Counted from the stretch's first letter, positions 9,517 to 19,107 are shown. The stretch: DNA of 64,000 nt from an uncultured Bacteroidales bacterium (GCA_937894795.1 CALCQV010000043.1:1-64000); one strand, 5' to 3'. Numbers and translations are program-made. Notes: generated by a model from the letters alone, not told the origin.

Positions 9517-11565
9517 TTATTTAATTTCTTTCTTTACCTTTTTTCTTTTAGACTTACTCTCCGTTTCATCACTTGACGGTATAGCTACCAGTGTATTACT
9601 TTCGTTACTCTTGATCATTTGCATTTCGCATTGTTTTATTAAATATCCAATTCTCAATACTTCAGCAACACACCAAGCCTGTGAAATTGCACCCGCGCCT
9701 TTATTGGGCGGATCGCCATCATACACTTCAGAAATTGTACCTATTCCATGCTCAGTCATCTCGGCCTCAAAACCATAATAAATCTCTTTAACTCTATCCA
9801 AAGCAGATGACCCATGAATTGCAAGATATCCTTCAACAAAGTGACCAAGCAGCCATGGATGAACAGATCCCTGATGATAAGCATGGTCTCTCTCTGATTG
9901 ATTACCCTCATATACTCCCTTATAAAGAACATTTTTTGGAGCAAGTGAACGCAATCCCCGAGGTGTCAAGAGCTCTGACTTAACTCTTTCAAGAATATTG
10001 TTACGCATCTCCTCTGGCAATGGAGTGTAGGGTAATGAAGTTGCCAGTACCTGGTTTGGGCGTACTGAAAAGTCTTTGTAATCACCATTGGTATAATCAG
10101 CCAGGTATCCACGCGTTTCATTCCAAAAGGTTTGAATAAAAGCCTCAGGAAACGCGTCGGCATGTGCTTGCCAATCTTGTATAAACGAATGATCATCAGC
10201 CTGTTTTGCTAATTGCAGAGCAAACATTAAAGCATTATACCATAATGCATTGATTTCAACACAGTAACCAATACGCGGGGTAACCGGCTTTCCATCTACA
10301 ACAGCATCCATCCATGTAACGGCATATCCTTGCTCACCGCTGAATATTAAATTATTATCGTGTAACTTAATATTATAGGAAGTGCCCTCGCGGTATCCGT
10401 AAAGTATTGCTTTCATGTATTTACCATAATCCCGCCACAAATGTGATGTTGTTCTCGTATATTTACCATATTGCTGTAAAGCCCAGAAGAACCACAAAGG
10501 GGTATCTGCCGAATTGTAGATTGCTTTTTCACCTATACCCATATTTGGAAACAAAGGCCCTTTCAGTTCTTGAACCATTGTGTCGAGTATAGCTTTTGCT
10601 GTTTTGTATTCGCCGGTTACTAAGGTCAATCCTGGCAATGCAACAAATGTATCTCTGCCCCATCTGCCAAACCATGGATAACCGGAAATGATTTCCATCT
10701 TTTTACCTCGCTTTACTATAAACTGCTGCGCAGCATTGATCAAACAGTTCTCAAAACTGTCACGAGGTACTTTTTTATTGATTTCATTTTTAAAAATCCG
10801 GGAAAGAGTGGTTGGAGTTATTGGCTCAATACCTGCCGAAAAATATATACTCTCTCCCTTTTCAATACTCATTTCAAAATAACCGGGAACATACAGATCC
10901 TCAAGATAGCTGTATCCTCTCCTCTTTTCCTTTGAATATTCAATGTTATAATACCAATCAGGTACATGAACGTATTCAGGTTTTTTAGAAAACTGTAGGT
11001 GCAAATACGAATATCCACGATACATTCTTAGCTTTATGCCATTGTCAATAGCTTCGTAACGCGTATCAACATCATAATTACTTCTTGTTAAAGCGTGGAT
11101 ATTTCTGAATGCCAAAAATGGTTTAAACCGGATTCTTGTGGGTGAATGGGCATCTTCTAAAGTATATTTAATAATAATACGGCCATCCTTGTTTGAAAAG
11201 AGCATCTCTTTAGTAAGTTGCACTCCTCCAACACTATACGATAGCTTTGGAATTGGATCAGCGGTAAAATCCTTAAGATATTTATGTCCTTTGGGTGAGT
11301 ATACCTCTCCCTGGTATTTATGTATGGCAAGATTAAATTCAGCATTATGCTGTATTATTGTCTCGTCAAATGAAGACAATAATACATGATTCCCTTCATC
11401 AATGGCAGGTTGTGGCATTACAAGCAGTCCATGATATTTCCGGGTGTTACAATTGATGATGGTACTACTGCTGTATGCCCCTTCACGGCTTGTACGGATA
11501 ATTTCTTTGGTAAGACTGTATTCCAGATTAACTAACTGGTTTTTTTCAAACGTGATATAGTTCAT
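9517..11565 (-). CDS. Glycogen debranching enzyme (amylo-alpha-1,6-glucosidase)
   Basis: This 682-residue protein matches the archaeal/bacterial glycogen debranching enzyme family: an N-terminal beta-rich domain (about residues 1-270) and a C-terminal six-hairpin glucosidase. The hallmark GYPWFGRWGRDTF, VDGKPVTPRIGYCVEINALW and HQGSVHPWLLGHF blocks are all present and contain conserved acidic residues of the active site. It removes alpha-1,6-linked branch stubs from glycogen. It is the first gene of the glycogen cluster; a -7 element lies at 11631-11638, giving a leader of roughly 60 bases. The C-terminal tail after about residue 650 is Lys/Ser-rich and probably disordered. Confidence 0.92.
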   Translation of the reverse strand: MNYITFEKNQLVNLEYSLTKEIIRTSREGAYSSSTIINCNTRKYHGLLVMPQPAIDEGNHVLLSSFDETIIQHNAEFNLAIHKYQGEVYSPKGHKYLKDFTADPIPKLSYSVGGVQLTKEMLFSNKDGRIIIKYTLEDAHSPTRIRFKPFLAFRNIHALTRSNYDVDTRYEAIDNGIKLRMYRGYSYLHLQFSKKPEYVHVPDWYYNIEYSKEKRRGYSYLEDLYVPGYFEMSIEKGESIYFSAGIEPITPTTLSRIFKNEINKKVPRDSFENCLINAAQQFIVKRGKKMEIISGYPWFGRWGRDTFVALPGLTLVTGEYKTAKAILDTMVQELKGPLFPNMGIGEKAIYNSADTPLWFFWALQQYGKYTRTTSHLWRDYGKYMKAILYGYREGTSYNIKLHDNNLIFSGEQGYAVTWMDAVVDGKPVTPRIGYCVEINALWYNALMFALQLAKQADDHSFIQDWQAHADAFPEAFIQTFWNETRGYLADYTNGDYKDFSVRPNQVLATSLPYTPLPEEMRNNILERVKSELLTPRGLRSLAPKNVLYKGVYEGNQSERDHAYHQGSVHPWLLGHFVEGYLAIHGSSALDRVKEIYYGFEAEMTEHGIGTISEVYDGDPPNKGAGAISQAWCVAEVLRIGYLIKQCEMQMIKSNESNTLVAIPSSDETESKSKRKKVKKEIK

Positions 11566-11630
11566 AGGTGCTGCTTTGGCAATTAGACTTGCATAAAACC
11601 GGCCCTTTACTCATGATAAAGTGGCTATTG

Positions 11631-11638
11631 CAAAGATA
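11631..11638 (-). promoter_or_regulatory. Promoter -7 element of the glycogen cluster
   Basis: The minus strand reads TATCTTTG, a full match to the Bacteroidota consensus TAnnTTTG, 66 bases upstream of the debranching enzyme ATG. No clear TTTG -33 box is seen at the expected distance. Confidence 0.5.
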
Positions 11639-11863
11639 TAGCATATTTTCCTGAATAATGCTAATTAAAATCAAGTCTGCGTTAAGAATATTTAATAAAA
11701 ATAGCTATTCCGGAATTTTGCTTTTTACAATCGGAGGTTTTTTTAAACAAGCAAATTTGTTATTTGTTTGGCAGGTCAAATTCATTTCCAACAAAACAAT
11801 AATTTTACCGTTTATTTTATCTTTTATAAAGATCAGGATCGAGTAATTACTATAGAATCAATA

Positions 11864-12388
11864 ATGCTATCACTCCTTCAAATATCAACCATTCATAAAC
11901 TCTGGCCTGCAGGTATAGCTTTGTATATTTCAGCCTTCCCACCCGATGAACGCAGGGAACCATCAGAGCTTATAGAAGTACTCAATGAAAGTATGCATAG
12001 ATTCCATGCAATCGTTGAAAAAGAACAATTTGTTGGAATCATGGAAACATGGGACTTTACTGATTTTATCTTTCTCGAGCATCTGGCCATAAAACCAGAA
12101 CTACAGAATAAAGGTTATGGAAGCACCTCACTTGAATATTTAAAAAATATGGTCAATAAACCAATATTGCTGGAAGCCGAAATACCGGTTGACCATGTTT
12201 CCAAGCAAAGAATTGATTTTTATGAAAAGGCGGGATTCAAGGCAATCAATATAGATTATACCCAACCGCCTTATTATCCAAAAAAAGTATCTGTGCCTAT
12301 GCTACTCTTATCTGATTATCCTGTTTCATTATCAGATGCTTACTCCTATATCAGCATAATTTCAAAGAAAGTATACAAAATAGAGTGA
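11864..12388 (+). CDS. GNAT family N-acetyltransferase
   Basis: The 174-residue protein has the GNAT fold order. The central HLAIKPELQNKGYGSTSLEY holds the acetyl-CoA loop (Q/R-x-x-G-x-G/A variant QNKGYG) and the late FYEKAGFKAI is the usual beta6-alpha4 end. The frame extends upstream to 11768, but the extra part is AT-rich and unlike the family, so the ATG at 11864 is preferred. It stands alone, 298 bases from the divergent debranching gene, and its substrate is unknown. Bacteroidota carry many such stand-alone GNAT proteins. Confidence 0.75.
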   Translation: MLSLLQISTIHKLWPAGIALYISAFPPDERREPSELIEVLNESMHRFHAIVEKEQFVGIMETWDFTDFIFLEHLAIKPELQNKGYGSTSLEYLKNMVNKPILLEAEIPVDHVSKQRIDFYEKAGFKAINIDYTQPPYYPKKVSVPMLLLSDYPVSLSDAYSYISIISKKVYKIE

Positions 12389-12435
12389 ATTATAGCAATA
12401 ATATAGGTGTCTCAACCGTATTAATCCAACATTCT

Positions 12436-12443
12436 TATCTTTG
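12436..12443 (+). promoter_or_regulatory. Promoter -7 element of beta-helix lipoprotein gene
   Basis: TATCTTTG matches TAnnTTTG and ends 14 bases before the ATG at 12458, implying a very short leader. No -33 TTTG is recognisable. Confidence 0.5.
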
Positions 12444-12457
12444 CCCTGAATTATTTT

Positions 12458-13897
12458 ATGATGAAAAAACTAGTTTTCAATCTCCCGGTACTTATCGCAT
12501 TAATTATGACAATTTTTGCTTGTGTTAAGGAAGATGATATAGATACTGATAGTGATATCAAGCTCAATTTTTCACAGGACACCGTTCTGTTTGACACCGT
12601 CTTTACCTCAGTTGGATCTGCAACTCAAGCATTTAAGGTTTATAATCCATCTGACAATAAAATAAAGATAAGCTCTATACGTCTGGGAAAAGGTTCAAAT
12701 TCCCCATACCGGTTTAACATTGACGGAATATCAGCTTTAGAGGTTAAAGACCTGGAAATAGAATCAAAAGACAGTGTATTCGTATTCGTCAAAGTAACAA
12801 TAGATCCTAATCAAACAGATGCACCGCTAATAGCACAGGACAGCCTGATTTTTGTCACTAATACCAATGTTCAGGATGTTAAACTCGTAGCCTGGGGGCA
12901 GGATGCCTATTTTTATAATAGAGCCATTGTTTCGTCTGATTATATCTTTAAAGCTGATAAGCCTCATGTTATATACAACTACCTGATTGTTGACTCGCTA
13001 TATACTTTGGAAGTAAGTGCCGGTGCACGAATTCATATGCATCCGGGTGCTTTTATTCTTGTGTATAACAGCGCAACATTAAAAGTGAAAGGAACAGCAG
13101 AACAACCGGTTATTTTTGAAGGTGACAGGCTTGAAGATTATTACAAGACATTACCCGGACAATGGGGCAGAATTTGGCTTTATGCCGGCAGCATCAATAA
13201 TGAAATTGATTATGCTATAATCAGAAATGGAGAAACCGGTATTCAAGTTGATACGGTTGGCAATTCGTCGAATCCAACACTACGAATCACCAATTCAATG
13301 ATTTACAACATGACCGGCATAGGATTGCTAGCCCAGGGAACCACTATTGAGGCCGCAAACTGCGTAATTGGTAATTGTGGCTCTTATGATTTGGCGTTAA
13401 CCTTAGGCGGATCTTATGATTTCAGACATTGTACCTTTGGCAACTACTGGAATAACTTTCAACGTTTTTCAGGCTTGATTCTAAACAACTATTATATTGA
13501 CATCAATAAGAATATACAAACACGCGCTCTCACAAAAGCTTATTTTGGTAATTGCATTTTGTATGGCAAGAATAATGATGAACTTACGTTAGATGAGTCA
13601 CCAAACAGCTCAACTTTCAACTACTTCTTTGATCATTGCCTGCTTAAAACTTCTCAAAGCATAACTGATCCAACTCATTTTAATAATTCCATCCGAAATC
13701 AGGAACCCTGGTTTATGGATCCCGGGTTAATACAATTTGAACCTGACAGCACTTTATCATCAGTCATCAACAAAGGTTCTTTAGAAGTAATAAATACTTC
13801 AGTATTTGATATTACTAAGGATATAAAACAAAAGAGCCGTATTAGCGACTCTTTTCCTGATCTTGGAGCTTACGAATTTTTTGAAGAGACAAAATAA
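12458..13897 (+). CDS. Lipoprotein with right-handed beta-helix domain
   Basis: The protein (479 residues) has a lipoprotein signal peptide ending at IFACVKED, so it is likely attached to the outer membrane after cleavage before the Cys at about residue 22. Residues about 40-145 look like an Ig-like domain of the abnormal-spindle type that describes attachment data such as TVFTSVGSATQAFKVYNPS. Residues about 165-400 show the repeating short strands and turns of a parallel beta-helix (for example DYAIIRNGETGIQVD and ITNSMIYNMTGIG). Such proteins in Bacteroidota are of unknown function; polysaccharide binding is one possibility. The second Met (12461) is an equally good start. Confidence 0.75.
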   Translation: MMKKLVFNLPVLIALIMTIFACVKEDDIDTDSDIKLNFSQDTVLFDTVFTSVGSATQAFKVYNPSDNKIKISSIRLGKGSNSPYRFNIDGISALEVKDLEIESKDSVFVFVKVTIDPNQTDAPLIAQDSLIFVTNTNVQDVKLVAWGQDAYFYNRAIVSSDYIFKADKPHVIYNYLIVDSLYTLEVSAGARIHMHPGAFILVYNSATLKVKGTAEQPVIFEGDRLEDYYKTLPGQWGRIWLYAGSINNEIDYAIIRNGETGIQVDTVGNSSNPTLRITNSMIYNMTGIGLLAQGTTIEAANCVIGNCGSYDLALTLGGSYDFRHCTFGNYWNNFQRFSGLILNNYYIDINKNIQTRALTKAYFGNCILYGKNNDELTLDESPNSSTFNYFFDHCLLKTSQSITDPTHFNNSIRNQEPWFMDPGLIQFEPDSTLSSVINKGSLEVINTSVFDITKDIKQKSRISDSFPDLGAYEFFEETK

Positions 13898-13987
13898 CTA
13901 ATAAAGATTCGTACCGTATTACTAAAATCTTGATTGGCCCTTTAAATGACTTCCTGATTTTAATTCAATCATTAGGACATTATGAGC

Positions 13988-14857
13988 CTATTTCAGCAAT
14001 TTAGCCATCATTGAGCCAATTTCAGCGGGTGAATCCACAACATGGACGCCACAATCTCTAAGAATAGCCTTTTTAGCTTCAGCAGTATCATCCTTACCAC
14101 CTACTATAGCCCCGGCGTGACCCATAGTACGGCCTTTTGGAGCAGTGGCACCGGCAATAAAGCTAACAACCGGCTTTGTACCATGTTCCTTTATCCAGTA
14201 GGCTGCATCAGCTTCCATTGTCCCACCAATCTCACCAATCATAACAATACCTTTAGTTTCATCATCTTCCATAAGCAATTGCACTGCATCGCGGGTAGTT
14301 GTACCAATAATTGGATCACCACCAATACCAATGGCAGTTGTTTGTCCTAATCCCACTTTTGTCAATTGGTCAACAGCTTCATAAGTTAAGGTACCAGAGC
14401 GGCTTACAATACCAACCAGGCCCTTTTGGTGAATAAAACCGGGCATGATTCCAACTTTTGCCTCACCCGGTGTAATTATTCCCGGGCAATTGGGGCCTAT
14501 CAATCTACAATCCCTGCCCTTTAAATACTCTTTAACCAATAACATATCCTTCACGGGAATTCCTTCAGTTATGCAAACAATAACTTTTATCCCGGCTTCA
14601 GCCGCTTCCATTATGGCATCTGCCGCAAAGGCAGGTGGCACAAAAATAATTGATACATCAGCACCTGTAGATGATACAGCTTCTGACACAGTGTTGAAAA
14701 TAGGTTTGTTAAGGTGAAGTGTCCCTCCTTTTCCGGGAGTAATTCCGCCAACAACATTAGTTCCAAATTCAATCATTTGTTGCGCATGAAATGTTCCTTC
14801 TGTTCCTGTAAATCCCTGGACAATAACTTTAGAATGTTTGTTGACTAAAATGCTCAT
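13988..14857 (-). CDS. sucD: Succinate--CoA ligase (ADP/GDP-forming) alpha subunit
   Basis: SucD forms the CoA-binding and phosphohistidine half of succinyl-CoA synthetase in the TCA cycle. The 289-residue length is standard. The CoA motif VQGFTGTEGTFHA is near the N-terminus, GIGGDPIIGTT is in the middle, and the phosphorylated His is His247 within GHAGAI, matching His246 of the E. coli enzyme. The beta-subunit gene sucC is not adjacent, so the pair is split, as is common in Bacteroidota. It is convergent with the lipoprotein gene and divergent from mnmE. Confidence 0.95.
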   Translation of the reverse strand: MSILVNKHSKVIVQGFTGTEGTFHAQQMIEFGTNVVGGITPGKGGTLHLNKPIFNTVSEAVSSTGADVSIIFVPPAFAADAIMEAAEAGIKVIVCITEGIPVKDMLLVKEYLKGRDCRLIGPNCPGIITPGEAKVGIMPGFIHQKGLVGIVSRSGTLTYEAVDQLTKVGLGQTTAIGIGGDPIIGTTTRDAVQLLMEDDETKGIVMIGEIGGTMEADAAYWIKEHGTKPVVSFIAGATAPKGRTMGHAGAIVGGKDDTAEAKKAILRDCGVHVVDSPAEIGSMMAKLLK

Positions 14858-14911
14858 AGTTTGTTTGACTTAAGTGAAGATAATTAATAACCCGTAAGAA
14901 TCAAAAATCGT

Positions 14912-14919
14912 TAAATTTG
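14912..14919 (+). promoter_or_regulatory. Promoter -7 element of mnmE
   Basis: TAAATTTG fits TAnnTTTG, 65 bases before the mnmE ATG, in the 126-base divergent region shared with sucD. No clear -33 box. Confidence 0.45.
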
Positions 14920-14983
14920 TTCAATGAATAAAGCATTTTAAAAGATTTTTTTTATAAATTTTATCAGGTCTAACTCAAAAGCC

Positions 14984-16387
14984 ATGAATCTGAGCTACTT
15001 ATCTTCAAATGACACAATCTGTGCAATTTCAACAGCACAAGGTGTAGGTGCAATCGCTGTGGTCAGACTTTCGGGTCAAAAAGCCATCGAAATTGCCAAT
15101 GATTTGTTTATACCCGCAGCAGAAAGAGAACCTCTGATAAATATTCCTACTCAAACTGCCCAATTTGGTCGTATTTACGATAACGATGAATTGCTTGACG
15201 AGGTCGTTGTAACTACTTTCAGGCAACCTCATAGCTATACAGGGCAGGATGTTGTTGAAATTTCTTGTCATGGTTCTTCTTTTATACAACAACGATTGAT
15301 AGAGTTGTTAATTAGCCATGGTGCCAGAATGGCCCAGCATGGTGAATTTACGTTCAGGGCTTTTATGAATGGCAAGATGGACCTATCACAAGCTGAGGCT
15401 GTAGCTGATCTTATTGCTTCAAATAATATCACTTCTCATCAAATGGCTCTTAAGCAAATGCGGGGTGGTTTTTCGGGTAAAATAAGTGAGCTAAGGGCTC
15501 GTCTGGTTCATTTTGCATCATTGATTGAGCTAGAACTTGATTTTAGTGAAGAAGATGTGGAGTTTGTTGATCGTAGTGAATTGTTGAAACTTCTTCAAAC
15601 TATTCAGACTGAGATTAACAGCCTTAAATCGTCATTTGCTTTAGGTAACGTCATGAAACAGGGTATACCCGTTGCTATTGCAGGGAAACCCAATGTTGGC
15701 AAGTCAACATTGCTAAATGCGCTGCTAAATGAGGAGAGGGCACTTGTTTCTGAAATACCGGGCACAACGCGTGATGCTATTGAAGATACTATTAATATTG
15801 AAGGAACAAATTTCAGGTTCATTGATACTGCGGGATTGCGACACACTCATGACACGGTTGAAAGCATGGGTATTGGAAGAACCTACGACAAAATGAATCA
15901 GGCCTGGATTGTTCTTTATGTTTTTGATATCAACAGTACCACTGAATTCGAGATTGATGACGCAATTGCAGAAATCAGAACTCAATTACAGGATCCCGAT
16001 AAACCAATCATACCTATTGCCAATAAAACGGATATGTTGGTTGAAGAACCTGACAGTTTTCAGCGATTGGTTGAACTTGATACTTTGTTTGTTTCTGCTA
16101 AAAGAAATGAGAACATTAACCTTATTGTAGCCCGACTCCTGGATTCAGTTAAACTCAACAACCTTTCTGACCAGACCATTGTTTATAATCTGCGACATTT
16201 TGAGGCTCTGGATCATGCAACAGCTTCTATTGACGCTATATACAATGGATTTGAAAGCAATGTAGCATCTGATTTGATAGCCATCGATATAAAGCAGGCT
16301 CTCTATTATTTGGGTACTATTACCGGTGAGGTTTCCAATGAGGAAATACTTGGCAATATTTTCAGCCGGTTCTGTATAGGGAAATAG
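14984..16387 (+). CDS. mnmE: tRNA uridine-5-carboxymethylaminomethyl modification GTPase
   Basis: MnmE works with MnmG to modify U34 of certain tRNAs. This copy is complete at 467 residues: an N-terminal folate-binding domain (1-120), a helical domain with an inserted G domain carrying Walker A GKPNVGKS at 234-241 and the switch motif DTAGLRHT, and the invariant C-terminal FCIGK. The ATG at 14984 gives the expected N-terminus (NDTICAISTAQGVGAIAVVRLSG block). It is monocistronic; the downstream 412 bases hold an inverted repeat and a bidirectional terminator. Confidence 0.97.
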   Translation: MNLSYLSSNDTICAISTAQGVGAIAVVRLSGQKAIEIANDLFIPAAEREPLINIPTQTAQFGRIYDNDELLDEVVVTTFRQPHSYTGQDVVEISCHGSSFIQQRLIELLISHGARMAQHGEFTFRAFMNGKMDLSQAEAVADLIASNNITSHQMALKQMRGGFSGKISELRARLVHFASLIELELDFSEEDVEFVDRSELLKLLQTIQTEINSLKSSFALGNVMKQGIPVAIAGKPNVGKSTLLNALLNEERALVSEIPGTTRDAIEDTINIEGTNFRFIDTAGLRHTHDTVESMGIGRTYDKMNQAWIVLYVFDINSTTEFEIDDAIAEIRTQLQDPDKPIIPIANKTDMLVEEPDSFQRLVELDTLFVSAKRNENINLIVARLLDSVKLNNLSDQTIVYNLRHFEALDHATASIDAIYNGFESNVASDLIAIDIKQALYYLGTITGEVSNEEILGNIFSRFCIGK

Positions 16388-16496
16388 ATTTCCTATTCAA
16401 TTTTTCCTTTTCAATATTGTATTTGAAGCAATGAGATAATCTTCTCTCATAAGGTCATTGCATTGCTATAATCACCATTCATAAGGGATTTGTTTT

Positions 16497-16638
16497 GGAT
16501 TCCTTTTTATCAAGTTCGGTTCAGGTCTTGTTCAACTCCAGTATAAGTCCAGTCCCACTTTATATAAATACACGACCTATACTGGACTTGTACTGGAGTT
16601 ATACTGGAGTTGAACTAAATTTGACCAAAAGGAATCCC
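16497..16638. repeat. Long imperfect inverted repeat, MITE- or REP-like
   Basis: About 142 bases form an imperfect palindrome. The ends are GGATTCCTTTT and its exact complement AAAAGGAATCC. Both arms contain GTTCAACTCCAGTATAA followed by another TCCAGT unit, so the arms pair over most of their length with a few offsets. The centre (about 16557-16575) is AT-rich. The right arm has three near-direct copies of an ACTGGA[C/G]TT unit. No target-site duplication was seen. This fills most of the 412-base gap between mnmE and the next gene. Confidence 0.65.
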
Positions 16639-16720
16639 TACTGATTCTTGCTTAACCAATCATTAGTCGTTTACTTTTTAAATACCTGATATATCAGACA
16701 AGGTTTGAAATTCAATCAAA

Positions 16721-16763
16721 AAAAAAGAGGAGAATGAGAGTATTTCCCATAGTCCTCTTTTTT
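16721..16763. terminator. Bidirectional intrinsic terminator
   Basis: An 11-bp stem, AAAAAAGAGGA pairing with TCCTCTTTTTT, is flanked by an A-run on the left and a T-run on the right, so it can end transcription from both sides: the convergent lipoprotein gene (stop at 16800) and anything reading past mnmE. Confidence 0.8.
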
Positions 16764-16799
16764 CAATAAGATATTGTTTAACACACCTGAAAAAAGAAA

Positions 16800-17615
16800 T
16801 TATTCGCCGTCATGCCAAACAAGTTCTTCTAATGCAACAGTATATTTACCCGGACGATCTGAATACTTTACACTATACTGCATTGGATACCATCCACTTG
16901 CCTGAAAAGCAGCGGGCTGTCTCATGGGGATAACCTCATCAGGATGTGTCATAAGAAATGCCGTAGTGATCATTGGTTCAATAAAAATAAACTCACCGTC
17001 ATAAGATCCCAATATCATTGTTCTCGTAAATTCTCCTCCGGTAAACTCAGGGGCTAGCAAATCAACCCAATGAGCACCCATTTGAGGTACCCCCCCAGGC
17101 ACTTTCATGTAATTGTCAGTAATATATTGCTGATCAGGAAGCACGTCAAATAATGGTGAGTTTTCAGGTCCAATTGCTAGTCTTTCTTCATTTGGTATCC
17201 AGTAAAAATGAAAATCAAAATGTGGAGCCCCATAAAAAGGTAAATGTCCATGTGGATTCCAATCAACAAGCATGTGTGTATAAAAATTACCACCTTTGTT
17301 TTTAGGAAATTCCAATACTGTTCCCGTTGCTTCTTCAGGAAGATTTTCAAGTGCTTTTTCAGAAAGCTCTATACCTACAGCCAAAGGATCACCGTTACCA
17401 TTGGCATTTACCTGTATCCAGGCACGCATTACCCCATTACCAATAGGAACAGTGGGTCCATAGAAAGTATTTGTTCCCTGACTTTTACTTTCACAGGAAA
17501 CTCTTGATGCATTTTCATTATTTGTTGTCAAAACCTCATCTTTCTGGCATGACTGACTAATAGTCATTGTTGTAACTATTAATGCTAAAGTTGTAAATTT
17601 CAATAGACTTCTCAT
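16800..17615 (-). CDS. Lipoprotein of the DUF5602 / TTHB210-like type
   Basis: The 271-residue protein has a lipoprotein signal peptide with lipobox at TISQSCQKD (Cys about residue 23). The mature part has a His-rich centre, LVDWNPHGHLPFYGAPHFDFHFYW, which is written here in parts: DWNPHGH, then PHFDFHF. This spacing of His residues recalls secreted DUF5602/TTHB210-like proteins, which may bind metal. A second conserved-looking block is VPQMGAHWVD. The assignment is from memory of the motif and is moderate. The gene is monocistronic and ends at the bidirectional terminator. Function unknown. Confidence 0.55.
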   Translation of the reverse strand: MRSLLKFTTLALIVTTMTISQSCQKDEVLTTNNENASRVSCESKSQGTNTFYGPTVPIGNGVMRAWIQVNANGNGDPLAVGIELSEKALENLPEEATGTVLEFPKNKGGNFYTHMLVDWNPHGHLPFYGAPHFDFHFYWIPNEERLAIGPENSPLFDVLPDQQYITDNYMKVPGGVPQMGAHWVDLLAPEFTGGEFTRTMILGSYDGEFIFIEPMITTAFLMTHPDEVIPMRQPAAFQASGWYPMQYSVKYSDRPGKYTVALEELVWHDGE

Positions 17616-17787
17616 TTTGATTAAGTTTAGTAATAGTTTAGAAATAAGTGAGTTATATTCTATTTTAAACCTAACACACTTTGGTTAGGAAAGTTCTCAG
17701 AGAAATAATTTAAAATTGTATTATCAAAATCTGGCCATGCTTAGCCCGGGAGTGCATTAAACATCTCATTAAATCGGCAATTTCCGG

Positions 17788-17795
17788 TATTTTTG
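17788..17795 (+). promoter_or_regulatory. Promoter -7 element of the DUF438 gene
   Basis: TATTTTTG matches TAnnTTTG, 76 bases before the ATG at 17871. No -33 box is apparent. Confidence 0.45.
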
Positions 17796-17870
17796 CAATC
17801 CGCAATCGGAAGGTGGTCCTTAGCGTTAAGTACCTGCTATTAAAAGAATGTTATACACAAAAACCATAAC

Positions 17871-19082
17871 ATGTCAGAATTTATCAATAATTCAAATGAG
17901 AGGTTAAGTAATCTCATTAGTTATGCCACGCTTCTTATAGAGGGTGAAGATGGGAAAATGCTCATTGAAAAGTACAGGCAATTCCTTGATAATGTGACTG
18001 CCACTGAGGCAATGCAAGTATTTGACAGTCTCCTTATACAAGGAATTCCAATTGATATAGTCAAGCGTAATACCGGTAAAATCATCAATGCATTTTATCG
18101 GTCACTTGGTGCATTTGAATGGCAGAAACCATCAGAAGGGCACTTCCTGCATTATTTGATGCTTGAAAACAGGGAAGTTGAGAAAATAATGATAAGCATC
18201 AAATCAACAGTCAAAGAAATATATCATGGTGAGCATCAGGAAGACACTTTGCTCTTCAGAGAGTTAAGCAGCAAGATAAAAAGCCTTGAGGCTTATGAAC
18301 TCCATTACATCAAGAAAGAAAATATTTTATTTCCATATCTTGAAAAGGCATTCAGTCAATATCGCTGCTTACAGCTCATGTGGTCTTTTCATGATGATTT
18401 TCGCATAAGTCTGAAAGTACTGCAATCACTTTTAGATACTGACAAACCTGATAAGCAGTTATTAAGCAAAGAACTGGGAAAATTGTTTTTTGTGGTATAT
18501 CCAATCATCTTCAGAGAGGAGCAAATTGTATTTCCTGTAGCATTCAGAGCTATTCCTGAAAAACTATGGGATGAGATGATGCTTCAAAGCTTTGAACAGG
18601 GATGGTGTTATGGAATAACGCCAGTGAAAAAGATAGATTCAGAGGTGTTGTTAAATGATGCACCAGGACAAGTGAACCTGGGAACAGGATTTCTCACTGC
18701 CGAACAGCTAAGGATTCTATTCAGATCGTTACCGGTTGATATTACTTATGTGGATGAAATGGATGAGGTAAAATATTTTTCAGAAACAGCTGATAGGATA
18801 TTCCCCAGAAGCAAAGCAATATTAGGCAGAAAAGTTCAAAACTGCCACCCTCCTGAAAGTGTTCATATAGTGAATGAAATTGTTGCTGCATTCAGGAATG
18901 GAAGTAAGGATCATGCTGACTTTTGGATCAGGATGAAAGGCAGGTTTATTTATATAAGATACTTCGCATTGCGTGATGAACATGGAGTATACAAAGGAAC
19001 AATGGAGGTAAGTCAGGATGTTACCGGCATTAGAGAACTGCAGGGTGAACAACGTTTGCTTGATTGGCACACAGAAAATTAA
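17871..19082 (+). CDS. DUF438 / hemerythrin-like / PAS protein
   Basis: This cytoplasmic protein of 403 residues has three parts. Residues 1-85 are a DUF438 domain (IPIDIVKRNTGKIINAFY). Residues about 95-240 look like a hemerythrin-type four-helix bundle with the metal-ligand pattern H-x-x-x-E-x-x-x-x-F (HYIKKENILFPYLE), followed by further His/Glu helices, so a diiron or diheme centre is plausible. Residues about 280-395 are a PAS domain (DITYVDEMDEVKYFSETADRIF and the C-terminal GTMEVSQDVT). Relatives occur in anaerobes and are thought to sense oxygen or nitric oxide. The gene is followed after 25 bases by an MFS transporter and the two probably form an operon. Confidence 0.8.
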   Translation: MSEFINNSNERLSNLISYATLLIEGEDGKMLIEKYRQFLDNVTATEAMQVFDSLLIQGIPIDIVKRNTGKIINAFYRSLGAFEWQKPSEGHFLHYLMLENREVEKIMISIKSTVKEIYHGEHQEDTLLFRELSSKIKSLEAYELHYIKKENILFPYLEKAFSQYRCLQLMWSFHDDFRISLKVLQSLLDTDKPDKQLLSKELGKLFFVVYPIIFREEQIVFPVAFRAIPEKLWDEMMLQSFEQGWCYGITPVKKIDSEVLLNDAPGQVNLGTGFLTAEQLRILFRSLPVDITYVDEMDEVKYFSETADRIFPRSKAILGRKVQNCHPPESVHIVNEIVAAFRNGSKDHADFWIRMKGRFIYIRYFALRDEHGVYKGTMEVSQDVTGIRELQGEQRLLDWHTEN

Positions 19083-19107
19083 TCAGCCAATCGAAGAATG
19101 AAACTTA

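Noticed and set aside
11768..11863. Upstream start of the GNAT gene
   Set aside because: AT-rich, atypical residues; the ATG at 11864 gives the usual GNAT length.
17620..17870. Possible regulator site upstream of the DUF438 gene
   Set aside because: Several short CGGCAAT/CCGCAATC-like similarities, but no clear palindrome or FNR-type site was found.
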